A stretch of 45,267 nt of DNA from CAIUVD01 sp044338255. Lineage in GTDB: Bacteria; Planctomycetota; UBA11346. The DNA lies in the NCBI GenBank assembly GCA_044338255.1, contig JBIILZ010000017.1, forward strand, positions 1 through 45,267. The letters are read 5' to 3'. This document shows, piece by piece, positions 32,224-40,982 of the stretch. Positions within the stretch are counted from its first letter, which is position 1; every line of letters starts with the position of its first letter. The notes under the pieces were generated by a model. It did not search any database. It was not told the DNA's origin and saw only the letters and a list, made by a program, of their open reading frames with translations. The translations under genes and the position numbers were made by a program.

Positions 32224-32585
32224 CATCGGATTTTTTCGGCTGACGCCCTTTCGAAGGCTGAGCTTGGCCTCGGAAAATGTTTTAGCCTTTTTTTGTGCGG
32301 CTCTCGCTGATTTGAAGCGGGGGTTCTTATGGGCTGAGCCTGGCTTCTGGTATCGGCGCGGATTTAGGATTTATGAATATTCGAGCGCATACTTGGGATT
32401 GCCCAAAAGTTAGGTGAGAACGGTCATTTGCCCATCTATTCGTGAATGTCATGGTCTTCGGTCAGCGCTCGATGGGAGGGGCTGTGGTCGGATTAAGCAC
32501 TCGCAGAAGGGGGTGCGCGGTGGTAGCTTATAGGTGTTGAATCGGTGTGCCTGTAAGCCCCTGTGAGCCCCTGAGAGAGGTGATC
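32224..32585. other. Gene-free region between gmk and pckG
   Basis: No gene is seen. The segment around 32297-32350 repeats the right part of the 109-bp element and its downstream bases in degraded form (GTGCGGCTCTCGC followed by TTTGAAGC). Further on the DNA is less GC-rich and probably holds the pckG promoter, but no clear -35/-10 pair was found. Three 10-bp units (CTGTAAGCCC-like) lie just before the gene, and GAGAGAGG precedes its ATG. Confidence 0.5.
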
Positions 32586-34409
32586 ATGAATACTTCCTCT
32601 GCCGTACATGCGGTTGTCCCTCCGGCCTTGCGGCATGCGGCGATCCAGGCCTGGGTCGCGGAGCTCGTCGCGCACCTCCAGCCGGATCAGGTGCATTGGG
32701 TCGAAGGCTCGGCGAGCGAACGCAGTGAGTTCGTCACCCAGGCTGTGGCCCTGGGCATCCTTCTGCCGCTCAATCAGGGCACCATGCCCGGCTGCTATTA
32801 TCATCGTTCGCATCCCAGCGATGTCGCCCGCGTCGAAGACCGGACCTTCATCTGCACCAGCCACGAAGCCGATGCCGGGCCGACCAATCACTGGATCGAG
32901 CCGGCGACCATGCGCGCCCAGTTGCTATCCCTGCTCGCTGGCAGCTATCGCGGCCGGACTCTCTATGTGATTCCCTACCTCATGGGGCCGGCGGGTTGCC
33001 CGCGGACCATGGTCGGCGTCGAAATCACCGACTCGCTCTACGTCGTGCTCTCGATGGGTATCATGACCCGTACGGGACTGGTGGCGTTGCGTGAACTGGC
33101 GCAACAGGAAGCCGCCACCGGCCAGGCGGTGTTCAATCGCGGCCTGCACGCGACCCTCGACCTCGATCCCGAGAAACGCTACATCGCGCACTTCCCCGAG
33201 GACAACGCGATCATCAGCACCTCCTCCAATTACGGCGGCAATGTCCTGCTCGGCAAAAAATGCCTGGCCTTGCGCATCGGCAGCTGGCTCGGCCGCCAGC
33301 ACGGCTGGCTGGCCGAGCACATGCTCATCATGAAGGTCGAGAGCCCGCGCGGGGAAGTGACCTTCGTCGCGGCGGCCTTCCCCAGTGCCTGCGGCAAGAC
33401 CAATTTCGCGATGCTCATTCCGCCGGCGCAATACGCCGGTTGGAAGGTGACCACGGTCGGCGACGACATCGCCTGGATGTGGGTCGATGAGTCCGGTCAG
33501 CTGCGGGCGATGAATCCCGAGAACGGCTATTTCGGAGTCGCTCCTGGAACCAATTCCGCAACCAATCCCAATGCCATGACCACTATCAGCCATGACACGA
33601 TGTACACCAACGTCGCGCTGACCAACGACGGCGGCGTGTGGTGGGAAGGTCACGACGCGCCGCCGCCGGAGTCCTGCCTCGACTGGAAGGGCCAGCCTTG
33701 GACGCCTCACAGCGGAAAGGAACTCGGGCAAAAGGCAGCGCATCCCAACAGCCGCTTCGCTTCGCCGATGACCAACAACCCGGCCCTCGCTCCCGAGGCC
33801 ACCGATCCCGCTGGCGTGCCGATCAGCGCCCTGATCTTTGGTGGTCGCCGGGCGTCGACCTTCCCGCTGGTCTTCCAGGCCTTCAATTGGGCGCATGGCG
33901 TCTACCTCGGCGCGACCATGGGCAGCGAGATGACCGCGGCGGCGGCCGGCACCGTCGGCCAGGTGCGTCGCGATCCGATGGCCATGCTGCCGTTCTGCGG
34001 CTACCACATGGGTGATTATTTTGCGCACTGGCTGGCGGTCGGGCGCAAGCTCAAGCACCCACCGCGAATCTTCCATGTGAACTGGTTCCGCAAAGACGCC
34101 AACGGCCGCTTCCTGTGGCCGGGCTTCGGCGACAACATGCGCGTCCTGCAATGGGTCGTGGATCGCTGCCACGGCCACGCCGAAGGCGAAGAGACCGCGA
34201 TCGGATGGATGCCACCACAGGCGAGCATCAACCTCGAAGGTCTGACCGGTTACACCCAGGACCAACTCGCCGCTGCCCAAGTCATCATTCCTGCTGAATG
34301 GCATGCCGAGCTGACCTTGCAAAACGAGCTCTTCGACCGCCTCGGCGAGCGCATGCCCAAGGACCTGCTCTACGAGCGCGAACTGCTGCGCTCACGCTTG
34401 GGAGATTGA
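32586..34409 (+). CDS. pckG: Phosphoenolpyruvate carboxykinase (GTP)
   Basis: Converts oxaloacetate and GTP to phosphoenolpyruvate, GDP and CO2, the entry to gluconeogenesis or an anaplerotic step; cytoplasmic. The 607-aa protein is a GTP-type enzyme: HWVEGSASE near the N-terminus, the P-loop PSACGKTNFAML with Cys269, Lys271 and Thr272, VTTVGDDIAWMW for metal binding, and NNPALAPE and IFGGRRAST in the C-terminal domain. AGAGAGGTG precedes the ATG at 32586. The region between its stop and the next gene is filled by tandem structured repeats. Confidence 0.96.
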   Translation: MNTSSAVHAVVPPALRHAAIQAWVAELVAHLQPDQVHWVEGSASERSEFVTQAVALGILLPLNQGTMPGCYYHRSHPSDVARVEDRTFICTSHEADAGPTNHWIEPATMRAQLLSLLAGSYRGRTLYVIPYLMGPAGCPRTMVGVEITDSLYVVLSMGIMTRTGLVALRELAQQEAATGQAVFNRGLHATLDLDPEKRYIAHFPEDNAIISTSSNYGGNVLLGKKCLALRIGSWLGRQHGWLAEHMLIMKVESPRGEVTFVAAAFPSACGKTNFAMLIPPAQYAGWKVTTVGDDIAWMWVDESGQLRAMNPENGYFGVAPGTNSATNPNAMTTISHDTMYTNVALTNDGGVWWEGHDAPPPESCLDWKGQPWTPHSGKELGQKAAHPNSRFASPMTNNPALAPEATDPAGVPISALIFGGRRASTFPLVFQAFNWAHGVYLGATMGSEMTAAAAGTVGQVRRDPMAMLPFCGYHMGDYFAHWLAVGRKLKHPPRIFHVNWFRKDANGRFLWPGFGDNMRVLQWVVDRCHGHAEGEETAIGWMPPQASINLEGLTGYTQDQLAAAQVIIPAEWHAELTLQNELFDRLGERMPKDLLYERELLRSRLGD

Positions 34410-34419
34410 GCCGCTATCT

Positions 34420-34818
34420 CTCTCAGTGTGCTGAAAAGCGCAGGTTCGGCCCAGCTGCAAGGCGCACGACGCGACGGAATGGCAGCGCCATTTCAAGCGT
34501 CGTGCAAGCTCTCAGTGTGCTGAGTAGCGCAGGTTCGGCCCAGCTGCAAGGCGCACGACGCGACGGAATGGCAGCGCCATTTCAAGCGTCGTCCAACGCC
34601 TATCTCTCAGTGTGCTGAAAAGCGCAGGTGCGGCCCAGCTGCAAGGCGCACGACGCGCCGGAATGGCAGCGCCATTTCAAGCGTCGTGCAACGCCTATCT
34701 CTCAGTGTGCTGAAAAGCGCAGGTTCGGCCCAGCTGCAAGGCGCACGACGCGCCGGAATGGCAGCGCCATTTCAAGCGTCGTGCAACGCCGCAGATGGGC
34801 TGCACCTGCGCTTTTCAG
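34420..34818. repeat. Four tandem copies of a structured repeat, the last a full 109-bp element
   Basis: Copies start at 34420, 34509, 34604 and 34699 (spacings 89, 95, 95), each containing CTGAAAAGCGC (or CTGAGTAGCGC), CAGCTGCAAGGCGC and a hairpin ACGACGC/GCGTCGT with an inner AATGGC/GCCATT. The last copy (34710-34818) is complete and closes with an inverse CTGCGCTTTTCAG end. Its minus strand aligns arm for arm, and in total length, with the element after gmk. The array fills the gap between the convergent pckG and cytochrome genes and may stop transcription from both sides. Confidence 0.9.
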
Positions 34819-35684
34819 AAGATCCATCCCGCGCCATAGACCAAGTCCCCGCCGAGATGCCCGGTGAGTCCGGCGGCAGCGGCGGTGACGAGCAGGGCGA
34901 GGCGCAGCGGCCAGCGGCGCTCCAGGAACCACAGGCCGCAGGTTGAGGCCGCTCCCACGAGCGTCACCCAACCGAGGATCTGGTGACGTTGCACGGCGGC
35001 GGTGACGTCTTCGGCCAGCCACGTACCGCTGATGACGGCGGCGAGCGCGGCGAGGGTGCCGATCGCCAGCAGCAAGGCCGTCGCTGGTCGCCAGACTGGG
35101 CCACGCAGCACCACCAGCGCCTCGGCGAGCACCGCGATCAGCAGGCAGGCGATCGGGAAGTGCACGATCACCGGATGCAGGCGGCCGATGAACGGCGGCT
35201 TGGTCACCGGCGCTGGCGGGGTCGACGTCGCGGCCACGCTCGACAGCGCCCATGGCGCGCCCATCGCCACCCACTGCGTGAGGTCGGCGATCTGAGCGTC
35301 GCTCAGCTTCGTCTCGGGCGGCATGTGCAAATCCTCGTCGGACGTCTCCCAACGGATGGAGGGGATCAGTTTGCTCTTGGCGACATCGCCGGGAATCAGC
35401 ACCACGCCATCGTGCGCGCCGCGTAGGAAATCGTCGAGCGTGGCCACACTCAGCCCGCCCTTATGGCGGCCATTGCCATGACATTCGTAGCAATGCTCGA
35501 CGAGAATCGGCTGGACTTTGCGGTTGAAGAATTCCGCCGCATAGGGCGACATGACGCTACCCGGCGCCGCCGTCGGGGACGGGCTCAGCGGTTCGGCGGC
35601 CCAGACACCGGCGATGACCGCCAGCATCAGGATCATCCAGCGGCTCATGGCTCTTAGCTTGCTCATGGCTGCCAGCTTGCTCAT
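34815..35684 (-). CDS. PSCyt1-type c cytochrome fused to DUF2231-like membrane domain
   Basis: A 289-aa protein: signal or anchor (about 15-30), a planctomycete-type cytochrome c domain with heme motif CYECH (Cys65, Cys68, His69), GGLSVATLDDFLRGAHDG, axial Met121 in MPPETKLSD, and then four to five membrane helices. The helices start FIGRLHPVIVHFPIACLLI and end GHLGGDLVYGAG, as in DUF2231. The protein probably passes electrons at the membrane. Three tandem MSKL-AA-type units follow the start, each with its own ATG. The gene overlaps the LysR stop (ATGA). Confidence 0.88.
   Translation of the reverse strand: MSKLAAMSKLRAMSRWMILMLAVIAGVWAAEPLSPSPTAAPGSVMSPYAAEFFNRKVQPILVEHCYECHGNGRHKGGLSVATLDDFLRGAHDGVVLIPGDVAKSKLIPSIRWETSDEDLHMPPETKLSDAQIADLTQWVAMGAPWALSSVAATSTPPAPVTKPPFIGRLHPVIVHFPIACLLIAVLAEALVVLRGPVWRPATALLLAIGTLAALAAVISGTWLAEDVTAAVQRHQILGWVTLVGAASTCGLWFLERRWPLRLALLVTAAAAGLTGHLGGDLVYGAGWIF
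35649..35684 (-). repeat. 18-bp tandem repeat at the start of the cytochrome/DUF2231 gene
   Basis: Two 18-bp units (ATGAGCAAGCTGGCAGCC and ATGAGCAAGCTAAGAGCC) and a partial third give repeated in-frame ATG codons (35684, 35666, 35648), so the true start is ambiguous. Confidence 0.82.
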
Positions 35685-36556
35685 GGCTGTCTCAGCTTGC
35701 GCAGGGCATCGATCATCTTCTTGGTGGCGAGGCCTTGCGAGCTGGGCCGTGACAACAGGCGGATGGTGCGCGCGACACTCAGATCGCGGATTGGCTTGGT
35801 GCGCAGTTCGCCGGCGACGCAGCCGTCGGGAATGATGCCCAGGCCCAGACCGCTGCGAACCATGGCCTTGATGACCTCGACATTGGCCAAGCCCATGACC
35901 GGGGAAAAGGTCAGTCCGGCCTTGGCGAAGGCCTGATCGATGAGGGCGCGGATCGTCAGCCCATGGCTGAAGGTGACGATGCGGTGCTTGGCGAGCTCGG
36001 CGATGGTGTCCGGCACGCGGTCTTCGGGCATGCTCGGCGGATAGGCGACCACCACCGGATTCTGGTAGAGGCGTTCACTGGTGAGCTTGGGATGCTCGGT
36101 GGTGCCGATGGCGACATCCAATTCATCATCGAGCAGCATCGCCGTCAGCTGCGGGCTCGACTGGCATACCACCTGCACGTCGACGCGGGGATTGGCCTGT
36201 ACGAACTTGGCCAGGATCGGTGGTAGGACATAGATGCCGATCGAATCGATGGTGCCCAGGCGCACCCGGCCGCTGACCTCGCCCTGGCGGCTGCGCACGC
36301 GATCGGGAAGGGCGGCGAGGCCGATGAGCAGCTCGCGGGCGCCTTCGGCCAGGCTCTCGCCGGCGGGGGTCAAGCGAGCGCCCTGCGAGGTCCGTTCGAC
36401 GAGGTGGGCGCCGAGTTGCCGTTCGAGCTCCTGCACCTGCCGGCTGATCGATGGCTGGGTGAGATTGCGCGCCCGGGCCGCCGCCGAGACCGAGCCATGT
36501 TCAGCGATCGCCAGCAAACTGGCGAGGGCGTGCGGCGAGAGATCGGGTACCGACAT
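35681..36556 (-). CDS. LysR-family transcriptional regulator
   Basis: A 291-aa regulator. The N-terminal winged helix-turn-helix is clear (SPHALASLLAIAEHGSVSAAARARNLTQPSISRQVQELERQLG), followed by the effector-binding domain (GRVRLGTIDSIGIYVLPPIL, LDVAIGTTEH, MVRSGLGLGIIPDG). The ATG at 36556 starts just ahead of the DNA-binding motif; the longer frame would read through a 15-bp repeat and is rejected. It is coupled to the cytochrome/DUF2231 gene, which may be its target, and divergent from leuS. The effector is unknown. Confidence 0.92.
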   Translation of the reverse strand: MSVPDLSPHALASLLAIAEHGSVSAAARARNLTQPSISRQVQELERQLGAHLVERTSQGARLTPAGESLAEGARELLIGLAALPDRVRSRQGEVSGRVRLGTIDSIGIYVLPPILAKFVQANPRVDVQVVCQSSPQLTAMLLDDELDVAIGTTEHPKLTSERLYQNPVVVAYPPSMPEDRVPDTIAELAKHRIVTFSHGLTIRALIDQAFAKAGLTFSPVMGLANVEVIKAMVRSGLGLGIIPDGCVAGELRTKPIRDLSVARTIRLLSRPSSQGLATKKMIDALRKLRQP

Positions 36557-36607
36557 GCACCTAACGTATGGCGAAGTCGCGACGAAAGAAGGCAGCGGCT
36601 GCCGACG

Positions 36608-36682
36608 GTTGTTGGATTGCCGGTTATTGGATTGCCGGTTGTTGGATTGCCGGTTATTGGATTGCCCGTTATTGGATTGCCA
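36608..36682. repeat. 15-bp tandem repeat in the LysR-leuS divergent region, five units
   Basis: Five units of GTTRTTGGATTGCCN fill exactly 75 bp between the divergent LysR gene and leuS, where both promoters should lie. Fifteen bp is about 1.4 helical turns, so adding a unit would turn sites relative to each other. It could also be a cluster of regulator sites. Confidence 0.9.
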
Positions 36683-36754
36683 CTCGGTGCAGATTCCCAT
36701 CATCCTCGCGCCCAGCGCTCTGGTCGCACGTACCAGGCGCGGCCCAGGTTATTT

Positions 36755-39433
36755 ATGAGCGACATGCGAGTTTACGAACCCAACGTCATCGAGACGGCCT
36801 GGCAGGCCCGTTGGCAGGCCGAGAAAACGCATGAGGTCCGCGATGACCTGCCGCGTGAAAAGTGCTATTACGTGCTGGAGATGTTCCCCTATCCCAGCGG
36901 CAAGCTGCATATGGGCCACGTCCGCAACTACACCATCGGCGACGCTGTGGCGCGCTACAAGCGCATGCGCGGCTTCCACGTCTTGCACCCGATGGGCTGG
37001 GACTCGTTCGGCCTGCCCGCCGAGCAGGCGGCCATCGAACGCAACGCCCACCCCAAGGAATGGACCTACCAGAACATCGACTACATGCGTGGTCAGCTGA
37101 AGCGCATGGGCTTCTCGTATGCTTGGTCGCGCGAATTCGCCTGCAGCGACCCTGGCTATGCCCAGCGTGAGCAAGAGGTGTTCCTGGATCTCGTCGAGAA
37201 GGGCCTGGTCTACCGCAAGAGCTCGTTGGTGAATTGGTCGACCGGGCTCAATACCGTGCTCGCCAATGAACAGGTGATCGACGGCAAATGCTGGCGCACC
37301 GGCATGCCGGTGATCCAGAAGGAGCTGCCGACGTGGTACGTGCGTATCACCGCCTACGCCGAGGAGCTGCTGCAGGGGACCCAGCAGCTGCAGGGCGAGA
37401 CCGGCTGGCCCGACGCGGTGCTGACCCAGCAACGCAACTGGATCGGCAAGAGCATCGGTGCCGAGATCGATTTCACGGTGGCCGGTCATGCCGACGCCAA
37501 GCTCACCGTCTTCACCACCCGCCCGGATACGATCTTCGGCGTGACCTTCGTTTCGATCGCTCCCGATCACGTGCTGTTGCGGCGCATCGTGCCCGAGAGC
37601 CATCGGGCGGCGGTGGCGGCCTTCGCCGAACAGGTCCGGCGCACGCCGGCGCAGGAGCGCCAGGGCGAAGCCGCCGAGAAGCTCGGCTGCTTCACCGGCG
37701 CCTATGCCATCAATCCCGTCAATGGCGTGCAGGTGCCGTTGTATGCCGCGAACTTTGTGGTCTCCGATTACGGCACCGGCGTGGTCATGGCCGTGCCGGC
37801 GCACGATGATCGCGATTTCGAATTCGCGCAGAAGTATCAGCTGCCGATCGTCCATGTCATCGCCCCTGCTGTCGGTGCGGCACCAGTCGCACCGGGCGCA
37901 CCATTCGCACCGGGCGCGGCCTTCACCGACGCCGGCGTGCTGGTGGATTCGGCGCAGTTCAGCGGCCAGTCCTCGGAAGCCGCCAAGCTAGCGATCACCG
38001 ACTGGCTGCAGGAGACCGGCAAGGGTCGCAAGACCGTGACCTGGCGCCTGCGCGATTGGGGCATCAGCCGCCAGCGTTTCTGGGGCAACCCGATCCCCTT
38101 CGTCTACGGCGAGACGGCGGGAGCGGTGCCGCTGGCGAAGAAGGATCTGCCGGTGACTTTGCCGATGGATGTGACCTTCGACGGCAAGGGCAATCCGCTT
38201 GAGAAGCACCCGACGTGGATGACCACCGCCAACGACGGTTCGCCGCTGACGGTGAAGACTATCCACGGCCGTGAGCCGGCGCGGCGCGAAACCGACACCA
38301 TGGATACGTTCATGCAGTCGAGCTGGTATTTCGCCCGCTACACCTGCCATGACAACACCAAGGCCGATCTCGGCTGCGCGGCGCCCCTGGACAAGGTCAA
38401 GGTCGACCACTGGCTGCCGGTGGATCTCTACATCGGCGGCATCGAGCACGCGGTGCTGCATCTGCTGTACGCGCGCTTCTTCACCAAGGCCCTCGCCGAC
38501 TGCGGCTACACCTCGGTGCGCGAGCCGTTCAAACGGCTGCTCTGCCAGGGCATGGTGTGCATGGAGACCTACTACCGTGAGGACGGCAGCGGCAAGAAGC
38601 AGTACTTCTACCCCGAAGAAGTCACGGTCGAGAAGAACGATAAGGGCAAGGTCATCACCGCCATCGCCAAGACCGATGGCCAGAGCGTCATCGTCGGCCG
38701 CGTCGAGAAGATGTCGAAGTCGAAGCGCAACACCGTCGATCCGCAGGTGCTGATCGACGCCTATGGCGCCGACACCGCGCGCCTGTTCGCCTTGTTCGCC
38801 GCCCCGCCCGAACTCGATCTCGAGTGGAACGAGGCTGGGGTGCTCGGCGCGCACCGCTTCCTCAAGCGCGTGTGGGTCCTGGCGCAGGAGCACAAGGAGC
38901 GTCTCGCGGCGGTGGCACCGTTTGCCGGCCACGTCAGCGAGGTCAGCGGCGCTGATCAGGCCTTCGTGCGCAAGGTCCACGCCACCGTCAAGCGCGCCAC
39001 CGACGCGATGGAGAAGGATTTCTCCTTCAACACCACCATCGCTGCCTGCATGGAACTGGCCAACGAGCTGAAGGCCGACCTCCTCGCCCCGGCCATCGCC
39101 AAGCTCGGCCTGGTCACCCTGGTGCGCCTGCTGGCGCCAATGGTGCCGCACATCGCCGCCGAACTGTGGCGCGACCTCACCGGCAGCGACGATGTCGTGG
39201 CCGCCGGCTGGCCGACCTATGACGCGGCGCAGATCGCCACCGACGAGGTCGAATACCCGGTGCAGATCAACGGCAAGGTCCGCGGTAAGGTCGTCTTCCC
39301 GCGGGCCCTGGCGGGTGCGGAGCTCGACGCAGCGGTGAGCGCGCATGGCGATGTCCAGGCACTCATCAGCGGCAAGACCCTACGCAAGCTGATCGTCATC
39401 CACGGCAAGATCATCAACATCGTCGTCGCCTGA
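36755..39433 (+). CDS. leuS: Leucyl-tRNA synthetase
   Basis: Charges tRNA-Leu; class I synthetase, cytoplasmic. The 892-aa protein has the HIGH-type motif HMGH (52-55) in FPYPSGKLHMGHVRNYT and the CP1 editing domain with TTRPDTIFGVTF. The KMSKS motif is at 652-656, and the anticodon-binding and C-terminal domains follow. In the editing region a run of Ala/Pro/Gly (APVAPGAPFAPGAAF) encoded by an 18-bp duplication is unusual for LeuS. The ATG at 36755 is chosen; the longer frame would read through the 15-bp repeats. The ferredoxin gene follows after 15 bp. Confidence 0.97.
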   Translation: MSDMRVYEPNVIETAWQARWQAEKTHEVRDDLPREKCYYVLEMFPYPSGKLHMGHVRNYTIGDAVARYKRMRGFHVLHPMGWDSFGLPAEQAAIERNAHPKEWTYQNIDYMRGQLKRMGFSYAWSREFACSDPGYAQREQEVFLDLVEKGLVYRKSSLVNWSTGLNTVLANEQVIDGKCWRTGMPVIQKELPTWYVRITAYAEELLQGTQQLQGETGWPDAVLTQQRNWIGKSIGAEIDFTVAGHADAKLTVFTTRPDTIFGVTFVSIAPDHVLLRRIVPESHRAAVAAFAEQVRRTPAQERQGEAAEKLGCFTGAYAINPVNGVQVPLYAANFVVSDYGTGVVMAVPAHDDRDFEFAQKYQLPIVHVIAPAVGAAPVAPGAPFAPGAAFTDAGVLVDSAQFSGQSSEAAKLAITDWLQETGKGRKTVTWRLRDWGISRQRFWGNPIPFVYGETAGAVPLAKKDLPVTLPMDVTFDGKGNPLEKHPTWMTTANDGSPLTVKTIHGREPARRETDTMDTFMQSSWYFARYTCHDNTKADLGCAAPLDKVKVDHWLPVDLYIGGIEHAVLHLLYARFFTKALADCGYTSVREPFKRLLCQGMVCMETYYREDGSGKKQYFYPEEVTVEKNDKGKVITAIAKTDGQSVIVGRVEKMSKSKRNTVDPQVLIDAYGADTARLFALFAAPPELDLEWNEAGVLGAHRFLKRVWVLAQEHKERLAAVAPFAGHVSEVSGADQAFVRKVHATVKRATDAMEKDFSFNTTIAACMELANELKADLLAPAIAKLGLVTLVRLLAPMVPHIAAELWRDLTGSDDVVAAGWPTYDAAQIATDEVEYPVQINGKVRGKVVFPRALAGAELDAAVSAHGDVQALISGKTLRKLIVIHGKIINIVVA

Positions 39434-39448
39434 GACGCGGAGGACTCC

Positions 39449-39715
39449 ATGGCCACCATTCGCTTCAACCACGAGCCGGCTTTCACCCAGGAGAAAAGTG
39501 TCGATCTGCTCGGGCAGCTGCTGAACCACGGCACTGCCGTGACCTACATCTGCATGTCGGGCTCGTGCGGAATGTGCAAGGTGAAGGTGGTTGCGGGCAT
39601 GGAGCATCTCTCGCCGAAGGCGGGCATGGAATCTATGCATGCCTGCAAAGACGGCGAGCGTCTCGCCTGTCAGGCGGTGTGCCGTGGCACCGGTGACGTG
39701 GTGGTGGAGCAGTAG
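39449..39715 (+). CDS. 2Fe-2S ferredoxin-like protein
   Basis: An 88-aa soluble electron carrier. It has the plant/adrenodoxin-type cysteine pattern C-X4-C-X2-C (Cys35, Cys40, Cys43 in YICMSGSCGMCKV) and a distal Cys74 in RLACQAVCRG, ending in the VVVE strand; this is enough for one 2Fe-2S cluster. Two additional cysteines (66, 78) are nearby. The redox partner is unknown. GGAGG precedes the ATG. Its position just after leuS looks like chance transcription linkage rather than shared function. Confidence 0.88.
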   Translation: MATIRFNHEPAFTQEKSVDLLGQLLNHGTAVTYICMSGSCGMCKVKVVAGMEHLSPKAGMESMHACKDGERLACQAVCRGTGDVVVEQ

Positions 39716-39792
39716 TTCCCGCGGCTTGGATGCAGGCGGAAAACGGCAGCGGTCCTCTTGCTGTAGGGCTCCGGCCCCCATGCTGCCGCGCC

Positions 39793-40968
39793 ATGCGTTT
39801 CGCTCTCGCTCTGATCTTGATTCCGCTCCTCGCCCTGACCACCACCTCGTGTGCGCGCAAGGCCAAGAAGAAGGACTACGCCCGCCCCTTGCCGGATGGC
39901 GCCCTGGCCTTGCGCGAAGTCGACATCTCGACGATGCCGAACATGGTCGTGTCCGACCGTGCTGCGGTGCATCGCGGGATCGCCAACAGCCTGGCCTTTT
40001 TGGAAAAGAAATCGACCTTTCCGCAGCCTATCGGCGGCGTCGACAAGGGTCAGGTCATCGCCAGCCTCAAGGCCATGGATGAGCTGTTGACCTCGACCTC
40101 CACCGACGAGCAGTTCAACGCCGAAGTGAAGAAGCGCTTCCGGGCCTTCATGTCGATCGGCTGCGATGATCAGGGCACGGTGCTGTTCACCGGTTACTAC
40201 ACGCCGATCTTCGACGCCAGTCGCACTGCCACCGACGTCTATCGCTATCCGATCTACAAGCGCCCGGCCGATCTGGTGATGACCTCCAGTCTCGAAATCG
40301 CCAAGCAGTCGCCGGCGATGAATCCCTATCCCGACGCTTCGACGATCGAGACCAGCGGTATGCTCAAGGGTCAAGAGCTGGTGTGGATGAAGGATCCCTA
40401 CGAAGCCTACCTCGTGCGCGTCCAGGGCTCGGCCAAGCTGCACCTGCCCGACGGCGGGCAGATGGAGATCGGTTACGCCGGCACCAACGGCTACCAGTAC
40501 AAGGGCATCGGCCAGGACCTCGTGAAAGACGGCAAGATCCCCAGCGACAAACTGTCGTTCTTCACCATCCGCGAATTCTTCCGCGCCCATCCCGAGGAAG
40601 TGGCGGTCTACACCGCGCGCAATCCGCGCTACATCTTCTTCACCGAGACCAAAGGCGGACCGTTCGGTTCGATCGGCCAGCCGGTGACCTCCGACGTCTC
40701 GATCGCCACCGACAAGACCATCTTCCCACCCGGTGGGCCGGTGGTCGCGGCCACCGCCCTTTCGACCGGCAGCGAAGACCAGGCCAAGCTCAAGGATGCT
40801 GCTAACAAAGGCGTCACCTATGTCGGCCTGCGCCTCGATCAGGACACCGGCGGCGCCATCCGTGCTCCCGGTCGCTGCGATCTGTACATGGGCGAAGGCG
40901 AAGCCAACGAACGTCGTGCCGGTGGTCAGTATGCCGAAGGCAAATTGTACTACCTGATCGTGAAGTAA
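39793..40968 (+). CDS. mltA: MltA-type lytic murein transglycosylase lipoprotein
   Basis: Cleaves peptidoglycan glycan strands to 1,6-anhydro ends at the outer membrane. The 391-aa protein has a lipoprotein signal with Cys at about 20 (LTTTSC). The MltA domain (GYYTPIFDASR, YKRPADL, EAYLVRVQGSAKLHLPDG) is followed by the 3D-type C-terminal domain with DTGGAIRAPGRCDLYMGEG, which holds the catalytic Asp. Its presence implies a murein wall, consistent with the Mur ligase in this window. The ATG at 39793 is chosen because the signal peptide begins there. Confidence 0.93.
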   Translation: MRFALALILIPLLALTTTSCARKAKKKDYARPLPDGALALREVDISTMPNMVVSDRAAVHRGIANSLAFLEKKSTFPQPIGGVDKGQVIASLKAMDELLTSTSTDEQFNAEVKKRFRAFMSIGCDDQGTVLFTGYYTPIFDASRTATDVYRYPIYKRPADLVMTSSLEIAKQSPAMNPYPDASTIETSGMLKGQELVWMKDPYEAYLVRVQGSAKLHLPDGGQMEIGYAGTNGYQYKGIGQDLVKDGKIPSDKLSFFTIREFFRAHPEEVAVYTARNPRYIFFTETKGGPFGSIGQPVTSDVSIATDKTIFPPGGPVVAATALSTGSEDQAKLKDAANKGVTYVGLRLDQDTGGAIRAPGRCDLYMGEGEANERRAGGQYAEGKLYYLIVK

Positions 40969-40982
40969 TTGCCGGAGACCTG

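Noticed and set aside
34298..34946. Overlapping open frames in the repeats after pckG
   Set aside because: The translations merely repeat the tandem DNA units; there is no ribosome site or family, and the structured-repeat reading explains the sequence better.
36557..36703. N-terminal extension of the LysR protein with repeated QSNNR
   Set aside because: The helix-turn-helix begins just after the ATG at 36556, and the extension is the translation of a 15-bp repeat in the promoter region.
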